DNA of 64,000 nucleotides from Zygaena filipendulae (taxonomy: Eukaryota > Arthropoda > Insecta > Lepidoptera > Zygaenidae), in contig OU015651.1 of assembly GCA_907165275.2 (NCBI GenBank), positions 1,262,501 to 1,326,500 of the forward strand, read 5' to 3'. This document shows positions 10,929-49,606 of this stretch, one piece after another. Position 1 is the stretch's first letter; each line of letters opens with the position of its first letter. Under the pieces are notes generated by a model. It had not been told where the DNA came from. It made no database searches and saw only the letters and a program-made list of their open reading frames with translations. Made by a program: the position numbers and the translations under genes.

Positions 10929-11681
10929 TGTATTAAATTTATTCAACTAATTAATAGCACTTTTTAGCGTTTTGTAGGTATTAGTTACTTATTTATATTA
11001 CAATTATAAATCGTTTTCTCTGTCCACTGTACACAAATTCCACAATCCACATTCAATTTCTTTCCACATGCGTTTTGACGTCTGATTTGACGTTTTACTT
11101 TTTTTTGTGTTTGACAGGTTAAACTAGGGATGGTTGTTGTTGTTGTTTTTTATGTTCGCCCCTTCTGGGACAGGCGAGGGCTATTGAGCCATACAGCCAC
11201 TAGGGATGGCCATCAGAGATTGATTTTTTAAATCGATATGTAGCACTGAATTAATATTTCACCCTATAATTTTTTTTTGTTTTGATAAAGACCATGAAAA
11301 TTTTACAGTTAGTTGAATTTACTGAACATGGAGAATATGTAGAGTAGAGGACATAACAGAACATCGCAAGTGATGAACGGAACCGAGTTGGGACCCCGCG
11401 GACATTTCGTGTGACCACGTGAATTTTGATTAACTGACCAAGTTGTGTTTACGGTTTTTTTTTTCAATACGGGTCCTTAGTTAGGTTACCTATTCTTGAA
11501 ATCGAATCAAGCCAAAACTGTTTTCCCATGCTCTATTGACATTACACAAAGGATTTTTCAAGTCTATAATATAAAAGATTCATTGACAATATAATATTTA
11601 ATGCTGAGACTGCACTGTTTGATAACATTACCTCAGAGTAAATATACCTCAGAGTAAATATACTTACTGAACTACCATCAA
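10929..11681. other. Upstream flank of RPF1
   Basis: AT-rich DNA without a coding region. The first 200 bases should contain the RPF1 promoter; no clear TATA box is seen at a convincing distance. A GTT-rich stretch and the CCTTCTGGGACAGGCGAGG patch near 11160 are not recognised. Confidence 0.4.
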
Positions 11682-11975
11682 GGGTCGGCTTTAGAAATTT
11701 GCATGTCGAATTTGGAATTTATAAGGGTTGGGTTTTATAGGGGTGGGTTTACCCTTTCAGAAAATACCCCTCTCACCCCGCGGAGACTCACAGTTTTTTT
11801 TTTTTAAATACGTTTGAAGATATATATGGGTTGAGAGGGGGAGGAGAGGGGATGGGGGGAAGGACAAACGTACAAACCCCCCCCGGTACCACTCTCCCCG
11901 CGGAGATGAGTAGGTACTTTCCGATATTAATTTTGGGTCCGATTACCGATATGGAAGTACATTCGACACGGTAGG

Positions 11976-13040
11976 TAATAATAATAATAATAATAATAAT
12001 TTATTGCAATGACGAAAAAACAGAAATAAGGATATACATGATGAGGCTTAAAACAACGATAATATAATCTTAATTGTGAGCCTGGCGCCTAAACTAGGTT
12101 CGGAGAGAGCCCGTGTTATAGGTCACCAGGCCCTTAACTTACATTATTGATTAAAAAAATTCAAAATTTAACTTAATACTAATAAAAGAAAGTGCACTTT
12201 AAAGTATTAAACCAAACTACAGGCCATCAGTGTGTTGCGGTCCGCACGCCCCCATCCCACTAGACCAGTACTTGCAATAAGTTTTCAGATTCACCGTAAT
12301 TTAATAGCTGCAGCCAATCAGTGACAGTTCTCTTACATTCATATCTGTTCTTTGGGTACAAATTTAAGTATTGACTTGCTCTGTTGTATAATCTTGGGCC
12401 TAAGACATAGCACTGGCGGGCCGCAAAAGCAGTTCTATGTGCAACTCCTTCACATACAATGTCCTTTCTACGTGTCGAAGACAAGAGCAATGGGTCAAAA
12501 GCAAGTGTATCATGGGTACGTAATATAGCATGCAAAATAAACAACTGTCGGATTGTGAGGACCTCGTATTCTGCATACAGACTTTCTGTAGGATATCGAA
12601 AGTGTTTCTTGCCAATTACTTTTATAACCGCACGCTGCGCCCTCTCAAGCTGTAACAGAGTTGTCCTTGGAGCCCCTCCCCAAGCAGTGATACAGTAAGA
12701 GAGTACTGATTGAGCCAGAGCATAGTACACCATTTTCAAGATAGGTAGCTGAGCTGAGTTTCGCAATAACTTGAAAACGTCCATAAGTTTACGCGTGCGG
12801 GATGTAACAGACTCTATATGATTGTGCCATGAGAGAGTTTCATCGATAAGTACTCCTAAGTATTTAACGTTTGACGATCTTAAGAGTGGAGAGCACGAGC
12901 AGGCATCAAAGGCTTCAAGACAAGTGTGGGCTCTGATGTGAAAAGAATCATGAGATGGAATGGTGTTAGGGATTATAGAGAAAGTGACGTAAGATGTCTT
13001 GGATAAGTTTAAAGTGAGAAGATTTTTGCGAAGCCAAGCA
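11976..13040 (-). mobile_element. 5'-truncated CR1/Jockey-type LINE with (ATT)n tail
   Basis: A minus-strand non-LTR element cut at its 5' end. It carries the C-terminal half of reverse transcriptase (13035-12260), about 260 bases of 3' UTR, and ends in a run of ATT units (12001-11976, AAT on the plus strand). It lies inside the inverted-repeat element 11682-13376. Confidence 0.8.
12260..13035 (-). pseudogene. LINE reverse transcriptase, C-terminal fragment
   Basis: About 258 codons open without a stop until a TAA-type end at 12260. It starts near WLRKNLLTLNLSKTSYVTF, includes the thumb signature NVKYLGVLIDETLSWHNHIE and continues through LSYCITAWGGAPRTTL and the C-terminal region. No RNase H follows, which fits the CR1, L2 and Jockey groups. 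The catalytic domains are missing through 5' truncation, so it cannot retrotranspose. Confidence 0.8.
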
Positions 13041-13427
13041 GGTTAGGTTAGAACATGTAAAACAATACAGCGAGGAGTGAAGCGACGAGCGTCACTTAAC
13101 CTGACAGACTCACCCCAGACAGCCTGTCAAGTGGTAGGAAGGTAGGGGAAGACTCCCTATACTTTCTTACCACTTTCCGACTTCCTTCTCCCCCCCCCCC
13201 CCTTCTTTTAGTAAATACGCAAGTATAACATGACTTAACCTCAAACTTCAACCTTTTATATCTCGGAAGTACCCATCTCCGCAGGGGGGGGTTACCGAGG
13301 GGTTGTCCCTCCCCCCTCTCTGGCCCTTTTCCCTCTCAACCCCATTTTCGACATGCAAATTTCTAAAGCAACCCCGCCATCAAAAAGTAGGTATATAACC
13401 ACTACGTTGAAAACTTGTTGGTTACAT

Positions 13428-13486
13428 CTCAGACGAAATAAAAATAAAAAACTTAACGAAATAAAAAACTTCTTATTTCGTCTGAG
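13428..13486. repeat. Hairpin repeat with CTCAGACGAAATAA arms
   Basis: CTCAGACGAAATAA on the left and TTATTTCGTCTGAG on the right enclose an A-rich loop. The same arms recur as a tighter palindrome at 63943-63979, so this is a dispersed miniature family rather than a chance hairpin. Confidence 0.65.
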
Positions 13487-13661
13487 GATTACATACCCAA
13501 AAAAGGGGCCTTATTGTGTCATCTCCAGTTTATCATAAATGAATTCATCATCATCCTTAGGACTGCGAAATGTCACCGTGTGGGACAACAGCTGGGCATG
13601 CCAGTGCCGGATGCACTAGCATGCACTTTAAATAACAACACAAATTAGATGGTAATTTTTT

Positions 13662-40823
<27,162 letters not shown>

Positions 40824-41542
40824 GATAATACGTTAAGGAGAGAAGATTAATAGCGTATTAATAGAAACAATATAATAAAATTACAAAATTTCAAAACAAA
40901 TGCCGCCTTTGACAGCTAACCTCAAAAATATTTTTTTTTTATAGTGCTGGGCGCTGGCCTACTGGCATTTGGCAGGTTAAAAGTTGAATATTTTGGAAAT
41001 AGTAATTTTTTAGTAAATCTTTCACGATTAGGTACGCTTTTCTTGGGCCCTATTTTTAAATTGTTGACACAATTTCTTAATATAAATTTTGTCCAAGTAC
41101 ACGTGCATACACGTTACATCATGAAATTTTGCGTACACCTATTTCAGAAGTACACAGAAGGACATAGGGAATGTATGCTAGCGCCACTTTGACAGTTGCC
41201 AACCCCACGGGAACTTCGAAATAAACGCGGGTGAAACTACATTTTTAGCATACAACACAAAAAATGTAATATATTTTATCAAGGAATACTCGCGGTATCG
41301 ACGAAATTAACGCGGATATAACTGCGGGGCACAATGAGTAACAAATAAACGGTAATAATAATAAAAATATTTACCACTTCTTCTGTAAAAAGATAAGGTA
41401 AAAGATAAGGTAGATTATAGTATAGACTAGAGAGTTATTAACAAAATGAGTGCAATGACAACGTCATTTTGACAGTACTCAGGAAGGGATTTTCATTTTC
41501 ATTTTTCAGTTTTCTCCGCTTCGGCCTTTTCTCATTACGATA
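40824..41542. promoter_or_regulatory. Divergent promoter region of EFTUD2 and NOC4
   Basis: 719 bp between two divergent start codons. 40976-41102 is a fragment of the 605-bp MITE, and 41103-41340 is a worn Helitron-like piece with CGCGG remnants. What remains for promoter sequence is about 100 bases before EFTUD2 and 150 before NOC4. No TATA box is evident. The segment before NOC4 is pyrimidine-rich (TTTTCTCCGCTTCGGCCTTT at 41509-41530), as in many ribosome-assembly genes. Confidence 0.5.
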
Positions 41543-44500
41543 ATGGCGGCTCCACAACAAAATTTATCAAAAATGATTTCAACTCAGCTGCGCATTAAAG
41601 CTAATGAATTTTTGAATTCGAGAAAACATGCCAACAATCTGGCTGATATACTGCAATTGTTCGAGGTATTAGAATTTTCTCTATGTGGTGTGATTCTTTA
41701 AAATTAAGTAAGTACCTACGTCTTTAGGTTACCTTTTAACATCGATAAATGAATTTCAGAGCGAAACTGATAATTTTACGCCATTGCTGCTTACAATTGA
41801 AGTAATATTCGCAGAATTATTGAAAAGAGGTGATTTGGTTGAAGAAGTAGTTCCACTGAAACCAACGGGTAAGTTTATTTATTGTAACTTGTAACTTGCC
41901 ATCGGTGTAGGCTATAATACCTAATATTGAGTGTGTCGTGATAGGCGTATTTTTCAAATATTTTTTGCTTTAGGCATTTTGGATATACGCTTGTTTTATG
42001 TTCACCGTCATTACAAGAATGTAATGAATGCTATAATAATACAATGCCCATGCTATGCACCTATAACAAAATTTATAAAATGTCATTATATCATTAGTCA
42101 TTACCAACATCATCACCACAAATATACACTAATAACAAACAAAATAAATTACTCACCATATCATGTCATACAACTATAAGTTTCAATAAAGAAAGCTTCA
42201 TCTTAACAGACAACAGCCCAGAAGCAGAGTACAGGAGATGGCTACGCCAATGCTATGAGGCAGCATGGAGCCGTGCGCTAGATTGTGTGAAGCGAGGACG
42301 TACCAACTCTCGCCTCCAGGCACTAGTCACCACCTGCAAGATGCTGCAGGCTGAAGGAAAATATCCTTTAGAGAGCTGCCCTAGATATTACTTTCCTTCT
42401 GTCAGATTAAAGGTAATTAAGATGCTTAAATACATTAATCTGCTTCTCACCTTCATATAGGGTATGCTTATTACAATATTATAAAAAAAAAAATGATAAT
42501 TGAATTAAAAATGCATCACTTGACAATATGTAGCGCTGAACTAAACTTTGTTATGTCCTAGCAAGAGTCAATATTTATTTGCAGATTGAATCTTCTATTC
42601 ATTTGTATTATTATTTAATAAGTACCTACTAGAGCTGCATTACTGCTAAACCTATTAAAATATAAATTGTTTGTGTCTGTAACATGTTGATGCCTAATAT
42701 CCAAAAAGGGAAAAAATCATTATTTAAAGAATGGACTGTTGGTACCTAGGAATGCAAAAATAGTGTTGAAAACAGTGTTACTGTTTGAATACATTACTTT
42801 TCACCAATTAAGTAATCATAACAATATTTAGCCAGAAACCTCACAGCACAGCACAGTGAGGTACCTACATGGTGATGAATATGTGATGTGTGGACCTCAT
42901 AAATATGTATACTTCCAAATATATATTTTAATAATAATGATTCATTATTCCAGAACATATTTGTCGTGCTTCTGGACTCGGAGCAGTCGATGTCGACTCC
43001 TATAGCTCGTTTTCAGGAGTTCACTGAGTACAGGGACGTGCAGCAGTATGGTCTCAAAGTGCTCACCTCCATTGCCTATCGCAAGTGAGTTTTCTTCTTA
43101 ACTGACTTATCATGCAATTCTAATGTCTTTAATGTCAATGTGGTAAATCAGGCTAAGTGCCAGGCTATGCTCTTTTTTATGAAATTTGCTCCTCAGAGCA
43201 ATTAACAATAATTTACTATTAATTTGACAGTGATCAATATCATTCAATATCCTAGAAACTTCTTAGAAGGTATCTTTTTGTTAAAACCTAAAATGTTTAA
43301 GTATGTAACAAAGGTGTTTTTAGAATGTTAATGTTGTTTGTATTTGTTTAAGTAAATGGCAAAAAAAATTTATCAAGTACATCCTGTTTGCTTGTTCAGA
43401 TCTCCCACTGCTACGTACATGCAGAACTATTTGGAGCTCCTGGACAAGCTGCTCGTCTCCGAGATCCCCATAGAGGTGAAAGCCAAGACTGACAAAGGGC
43501 ACGAGGATCGGGATGAGAAGGAGGAGAAGCTGCTCTGCGCCGCCGAAGGTAATTTCTACAAATTGTAGTACAGTTTTATATCACTACATAATCCGACTAA
43601 TATTATAAATGTGAAAGTGAGGATGTTTGGATGTTTGTTACTCAATCATACAAAAATGCCTGAACGACTTTGGATGAAATTTGGCATGCATGTTGTCAGG
43701 GGTACAGAGAAGGACATAGGGTACTTTTTATCCCGGAATTCCCGCGGGAACTCCAAAATTACCGCGGGTGAAACCGCGGGGCACAGCTAGTATATTATAA
43801 AACAAAGTCCTCCACCGTGTCAATAGAGTCAAAGGTAAGTGGGAATATGTAGTAAATATTCAGCAAAATGACCTCAAAATGGAGGCGCTTCCCACTATAC
43901 TCCACGCGATGCGTTATAGTCCTCACTTCGCGTAATAAACTCTTTGATCCTTTGGCTAATGGTGTAATTGATTTGATTGGTGGTATGAAGCTGCAACACC
44001 AAACTGTATGCCCTGATTAATTGTTATAATTGGTTTTGTTTGGCTCGTCCCCCACTATGGAAGCATATTTAAAGACGTAGGTGATCACGTCAAAAAGAAA
44101 AAGAATCGAAACTTTTTCTTTGTTATTGATATGGATCTCGGGGTGTTGCTGTTGTTGCAGGCAAACCCTCGTTCGCGTACAGCCCGGCGGTGTGCCGGCG
44201 CTACGCGAACCGCTGCTGGGGGTTCGCGTGTCAGTGGGCGCTGTGCGGCGACCCGCGCACGCACCGCCGCGCGCTGCTGCTACTCGTGGAGCGGCTGATG
44301 CCGCTGCTGGCGCGGCCGCAGCTCGCCACCGACATGCTGTGCGACAGCCTCGACGCCGGTGGGTATATGCATAGACAAAACAAAAACTATAGAGGCAGTG
44401 TAGACAGCCCCCTTAGCCAAGTTGACAATCTATGATTAAATAATACAGAAATAAAGAACCGACACTTCACATCACCCACCAATTTCACCCCGCAATACCA

Positions 44501-47500
44501 CGCGAAAGTTTCTTGGTAAATTTCGAGGAAAGTTTGACACATGTAGAATCAAAGCAATTATTCACTGACAGCTGACAGTTACTGTTAGCTCGCTGTCAAC
44601 CACGATACGCACACACGCCCAACATGTGTACGTCCAAGCCAGCCGGTTACTTGTGGGAAAGTACTTGAATCAGTTCTTTTGTATTTAGTGTCACCGGACT
44701 GCTATAACTGTTATCTCTATAATAATAATATAATTGATTGAACAGTTTTTGTGATCACGTTTCCTGTCACTTATAGGAAGCGATAGTGATATCCAGTACA
44801 TTTTATCCTGGAATTCCCTTGCGAAATTGAAGTGAATGATCGTGGGGATCGACTAGTTACACAATATACCTGTGCAGAACTGTCGATCGATGTGTGTAAG
44901 ATCTGAACTAATATTATAAGGGGGAAAAATTTTTTGGTTTGTATGTTTGTTACGATTTAACTGAAAACTACTGGACCGATTTCAAAAATTCTTTCACTAT
45001 TAGAATGCTACATTATCCCTGAGTAACATAGGCTATATTGTAACTTGTGAAACCGGGGCGAGCAGCTAGTACAGCTAGTACTGTCTATGCGCAGGCGGCC
45101 CGATCAGCATGCTGGCGCTGCAGGGCGTGCTGGAGCTGGTGCGGCGGCACAACATCGCCTACCCGGACATGTACGACCGGCTCTACGCCATGTTCGAGCC
45201 GGAGATGTTCGCGACGCGCTACAAGAAGCGGCTCATACACCTCGCCGACATATTCCTCAGCTCCACGTGAGTTCCGGCTATACTAATATCATAAAGAGGT
45301 GAAGTTTGTGACGTTGTAGGGGGTAATCCCTCGATCTACAGAACCGATTTTGAAAGTTCTTTTACCAATAGAAAGTCACCTTATTTGTGAGTGGTTGTAA
45401 CCTGGAATTCCCGCGGGAACGCCGAAATTACCGAGGGAGAAACCGCGGGGGAACAGCTAGTACTAGATAACTGGATGAATAGCAAACGTGCAGATGTCAG
45501 AAAAAGAAAACAAGTTGTTGCGAAATGCACACGCGTTATGGGCAAGGAATGTTGTTGGTCATCTTTACTAATATTATAAACGCGAAAGTTTGTATGTAAT
45601 GGATGTTTGTTACTCTTTCATGTAAAAACTACTGAACGGATTTTGATGAAACTTGTCAATAATATAGCCACATCAGAATAACACATTGGCTGATTTAGGG
45701 CTGGTCAACCAAATTTTAATTTTTAGTCCGTCTTGTAAATTAAATTAGTAAAAAATGTTAGACACGTATTTTGTCATTTTTTACGTAATTAAAAAATATC
45801 GGAGATACAAACATTAAGATGAAATGTCGCGTGACGCCGTGCTACAGTTTATAGCACGTTATGACGTCAAGAGCCCCCACTCCTAAACTTCAATGTGTTT
45901 TATCTTAGTATTCTTTTTATTATTTGAAAAAGAAAAAAATACGGGTCTCTTATTTTTTATTAATCTACAAGACGGACTAAATAGAATTTTGATTTTCATA
46001 CCATAAAAACAAGCCTTTAACGAGGTTGAAACACTATTAGTGAATAAGGGCCCCGTACACGTCGGCAGGCACTTGACGGAGAGCCTGGTAGCGGCGTTCG
46101 CGAAGCGGCTGTCGCGGCTCGCGCTGGTGGCGAGCGCGGAGGACGCGTGCGCGCTGCTGCAGCTCGTGGCCAACCTGCTGCTGCGGCACCCCGCGCTCAA
46201 GCGCATGATCTGCTGCGACCAGGCGCCCAACATCAGTGAGTGACGCGATCGCTGCATCCACTTCACATACACACACATCATCGTATCAGCCGAAACACGC
46301 CCACCCCTGGATATGGGCCTCCCCGAGGGTTGCCACAACGACCGCTCCTCCCCTGACAGAAAAAATAGGAGCTTGTTCAGTGAAGTTCGCGACCGAAAAG
46401 TTCCCCCCCACCCAATATTGGTCAACACTCAACAGTATTTCTGCTACCAGTGTTCGGTCAAGCACCATATTTCGTCAGTATACTATCCCGTAGTTTGCAC
46501 ATTATTGACACCGTGCTGGGTCGGTCACTGCTGCACTTTATCTCGGTACATCAAAGCGATCCTGAATCTGAATATTCCATTTGCAAAACCTCAGGCTTTG
46601 ATGTTTAATATCACCGTTTTATTCAACTGTTATATAAATGTAAATTTAAATTGATAGTGTAGTATTAGTACTAATTTATTTATCTAGGAAGACTAACAGA
46701 GCAATTTCACATGTAGTTTAGTTTATAGTTACGGATTGTATTGTGTCTCGTCAGTGTCGAGCGACCCGTACGTGATGGAGGAGACGTGCGCGGCGAACAG
46801 TCGCGCGCTCGGCTCGTCGCTGTGGGAGGCGCGCGCGCTGCGGCGGCACGCGGCGCCCGCGGTGTGCGCCGCCGCCGCGCGCGTGCTGGCCGCCGCCGAC
46901 GAGCGCGCGCAGCCCGACCCGCTGCCGCCGCCGCACGACGACCTGGTGCGTCGCTCTCTACGCTCCGCGGTGCTCGATACGCCTGACGCGTCGCTCACTA
47001 CACTTGACGTGTAGCTCACTACACCTGAAGCGTATCTCACTACACCTGAATCGTAGCTCACTACACCTGAAGAGTAGCTCACTACACCTAAAGCGTAGCT
47101 CACTACACTTGATACGTCGCTCATTACATCTGACCCGTAGCTCACTACACCTGACGTCCCGCTCACTACACCTGAAGCGTAGCTCACTACACCTGAAGCG
47201 TAGCTCACTACACCTGAAGCGTAGCTCACTACACTTGATACGTCGCTCATTACATCTGACCCGTAGCTCACTACACCTGACCCGTAGCTCACTACACCTG
47301 ACGCGTCGCTCAAAACACCTGACACGTCGCTCACTACACCTGACGCGTAGCTCAATACACCTGACGCGTAGCTCACTATTCACTACACCTGACACTTAGC
47401 AATTCGCTCAATATTATGTGCTTCTACTGAACCGATCACCGACACCGACATATTCGGAGCTGAATTTTGTTTTTACCATCAACGAACTGTGGTAACAACC

Positions 47501-47647
47501 ATGCAACTTTGCTCTCGATCCGGCCAGATGTTTGACGCGGAACTGAAGAGGCGCTTCAAGGCGATCGAGCTGAACTTCGTCCGGCCGCAGGGCATGGCGC
47601 TGTCGTCGGGCGAGCGGCTGCTGCAGTACTGGGAGCTCATGGCCTGA
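41543..47647 (+). CDS. NOC4L: Nucleolar complex protein 4 (NOC4L), 10 exons
   Basis: Exons: 41543-41665, 41760-41868, 42210-42412, 42954-43084, 43400-43548, 44161-44358, 45095-45266, 46069-46235, 46755-46945, 47528-47647. Phases join; 520 aa against 516 in human. Known role: Noc4 pairs with Nop14 in the nucleolus and is needed for 18S rRNA processing and 40S assembly. Starts MAAPQQNLSKMISTQLRIKA. The CBF/Mak21 (Noc) domain fills about residues 300-470: GVLELVRRHNIAYPDMYDRL, FATRYKKRLIHLADIFL, LVAAFAKRLSRLAL and the DPYVMEE ... SRALGSSLWE segment. Ends QGMALSSGERLLQYWELMA. The central exon 6 is unusually GC-rich. Helitrons lie within 25 bases of exon 7 on both sides, and a 21-bp minisatellite starts about 20 bases after exon 9. 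Confidence 0.95.
43592..43790 (+). mobile_element. Non-autonomous Helitron-like element
   Basis: 199 bp in NOC4 intron 5. TCCGACTAATATTATAAATG start, full core TTTTTATCCCGGAATTCCCG, hairpin CCGCGGGTGAAACCGCGG, CTAG end, A/T flanks. The best preserved member in the window. Confidence 0.85.
44902..45069 (+). mobile_element. Helitron-like element abutting the NOC4 exon 7 acceptor
   Basis: TCTGAACTAATATTATAAG start and CTAG end at 45069, only 25 bases before exon 7 (45095). Branch point and polypyrimidine tract must lie partly in the element end. Confidence 0.75.
45277..45460 (+). mobile_element. Helitron-like element abutting the NOC4 exon 7 donor
   Basis: Begins (T mutated) CTATACTAATATCATAAAG ten bases after exon 7 ends (45266) and ends GAACAGCTAG before T. 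Same subfamily as 21821-22023. Confidence 0.75.
45705..46000. mobile_element. TGACGTCA MITE, copy 6 (diverged)
   Basis: TTAGTCCGTCTTGTAAATT at the left, CTACAAGACGGACTA at the right; here both ends carry the same arm type. One site reads ATGACGTCAAG; the other is lost. In NOC4 intron 7, about 65 bases before exon 8. Confidence 0.65.
46965..47395. repeat. 21-bp minisatellite in NOC4 intron 9, about 20 units
   Basis: Units built on TAGCTCACTACACCTGA plus a variable four-base spacer (CGCG, AGCG, CCCG, CACG). A five-unit block recurs (47045-47125 and 47165-47255 share the same order of variants), so higher-order duplication is present. Because 21 is a multiple of three, long open frames appear on both strands; they are artefacts. 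Confidence 0.95.
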
Positions 47648-48917
47648 GCTGGCGGCGGCACTCGCGAGGAGGTACTCCACTCGAACAGCACACTCCTAAC
47701 GACCGGCACGCATCAAAACTTGGTACACCAGAGCGTCTTTTCTGCTCGTTTGTAAGGTCATTCAGTCATTTGCCTAAATGCGACAGTAATGCTGGACACG
47801 AAAAGTAGTTTGGGCGGATGTTGAGATCCGACCATATGCTTTTCATGTCCAGAATGACCACTTTCCTGATATAAATACCAAAGTGTGTTTGTTTGTTCCG
47901 CTATTATGCTGGTACGAATCGACTTGATTTTTTTTTCACAGAGACGTTCGGAGAATTGAGAGGTGCCATCTTTTTTGCTGTTAGGTGCTATGTATGGGTT
48001 GTTAAACCCATAGTTCTCGTCAGGGTCACAACTATCGATGAATGATATGAACTGTGGGGTTAAGGCTTACGGAAACGAACAAGATACTCGATTCAATCAT
48101 GTTTAATCAATACATATTCTCTATGGACGTGACTTGAGTCAAACGGCTTGATAGTTTAAATCCATAGAGAATTCACATATTATAAATCGACAGAGTTATA
48201 ATATCGTCCCTGGAGGACCTTACACTTTTGACAAACATGATTATTTCTTATTATTTTAAAAATCTTTTGAAGTGATCACTTAATTCACACCGCCGGTAAA
48301 ATCGTGGGCAATAACTAGTAGAATAACAACAAAGTTATGGTAAATAACTGTACATGCTAAAGGGAAATTGAACTCTATACTATGAACTAGCAGAATTCGA
48401 ATCAGGTTGAACATCTTATTGTGTATGTCCGATACTCCTTTGCAAAGAATTACTCTGTTGATGAAACATAGGGCATGCGTTTACAATGTATCAAAAGTGT
48501 AGATGGGCAATCAACCCGGTGCTTGGGATTACACCCGATAAAGCCTACTATTTTCGGGTTTAAACCCTTAAAAGGCCGTAAAAAGCTGGCTTTTGTCGTG
48601 TTTTATACCCAAGCACCGTGTTGATTTTTAATTGTTGTTTTTCCCCATCTCAATGACTGTTTCGTCTCTTTGCAACTAGAGCTCTTTTCGATATATTTTT
48701 ACTAAAAAATTATCCATAATATATCACACGTTAGAATCAATGGTACACTAGGTACTCTTACTTCGAGTAGTCCTCGGTGTTTCCATAGTTACACGAACTA
48801 TGAAAGTGTTACAAATTAAATTGCATCTTTCACTGAATTTACTAGGTGTGTAAAATAGTCATGGATGGACTAAAAGATTTAAAAGCAATCTAAATATTGG
48901 ACTTTTAGGTATATCTA
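47648..48917. other. NOC4 downstream flank
   Basis: 3' UTR followed by AT-rich intergenic DNA. No second gene is supported. ATTAAA near 48817 is the first clear poly(A)-like signal, but the true 3' end cannot be placed. Confidence 0.4.
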
Positions 48918-49606
48918 TTAGGCCTCTTTTCCATTACACGGTTGTTCAAACGTACGGTGTGTAAGCCGTACGGTTGAAAAAACGTGCTAGCTTGTACATG
49001 ATACGGCAAAATCACCGCGCGAGACATTGGTAAGTACTGGCTAGTAGCGCTTTTTACTCGGGCTGTGTAGGACGTGCTGCGTCATGAATTTTCTTACGAA
49101 AAAAAAGATTATAGTTGCTTATTACATATATAGGAAAAAGAAAATAGAAAAAAAGGGAAGTAAGGTTTTGGATACATCCGATTTTAGAAAAAAGGGAGGA
49201 ATATGGCGCGTTTCATACACTTGTCAAGAATCAATTGAGATATATACATCCCATATTACAGGCCTTTCTTGAATCAACGTAATTAATAATTCTTGATTTA
49301 TGTTCATTTTATAATAAAATCGCGAAACAGCGTATATAAGCGGTCACGAATCCGTGCGTACGTCCGGCACCGTCGACACACCCCGATAGACTGCCATACA
49401 ACACTGGTGAAAATCACGCCGCGCGTAGACGCGGCGCGCCGAGGGGCAGTCACGGCGCACGCGGCCGCGGCGCCGTGCCTTGGCGCCACCGTGCATGTCG
49501 ACAAGCTCATATAGTGATCCATACCACACTGACGACCGTGCCTACACGCGGCGAATTAACCGTAGATTTTCACGGCGAGAAACCGTGTAATGGAAAAGAG
49601 GCCTTA
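48918..49606. mobile_element. PIF/Harbinger-like element with TTA target duplication
   Basis: Inverted ends GGCCTCTTTTCCATTACACG (48921) and its complement (ending 49603), each flanked by TTA. The 3-bp TTA duplication and GG-starting ends are typical of PIF/Harbinger. Interior 683 bp: a 62-codon open frame at 49084-49272, rich in Lys (IIVAYYIYRKKK), that may be a transposase relic, and a GC-rich right third (49420-49500) unlike the surroundings. No full transposase. Confidence 0.75.

Larger units (their letters stand above)
11682..13376. mobile_element. DNA transposon remnant with 22-bp inverted repeats and 7-bp target duplication
   Basis: The arms 11688-11709 and 13348-13369 (GCTTTAGAAATTTGCATGTC and its complement) are perfect inverted repeats near the ends GGGTCGG/AACCCCG. 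CCATCAA flanks both sides (11675-11681 and 13377-13383), a 7-bp target duplication. Most of the interior is a LINE insertion (11976-13040). The remaining DNA is rich in C and G runs and CCGCGGAGA motifs, without a transposase frame. The superfamily is not assigned; a 7-8 bp duplication would suit hAT-like elements. Confidence 0.7.

Noticed and set aside
46965..47395. CRISPR-like array
   Set aside because: Units are contiguous 21-bp tandem repeats without unique spacers, in a eukaryotic intron.
46729..47399. Open frames of 131, 145 and 215 codons over the NOC4 intron 9 repeat
   Set aside because: The 21-bp unit is a multiple of three and lacks stops, so repeats such as SSLHLKR and SELRVRC are artefacts.
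49084..49272. Independent small lysine-rich gene
   Set aside because: It lies wholly inside the PIF/Harbinger-like element; it is at most a transposase relic.
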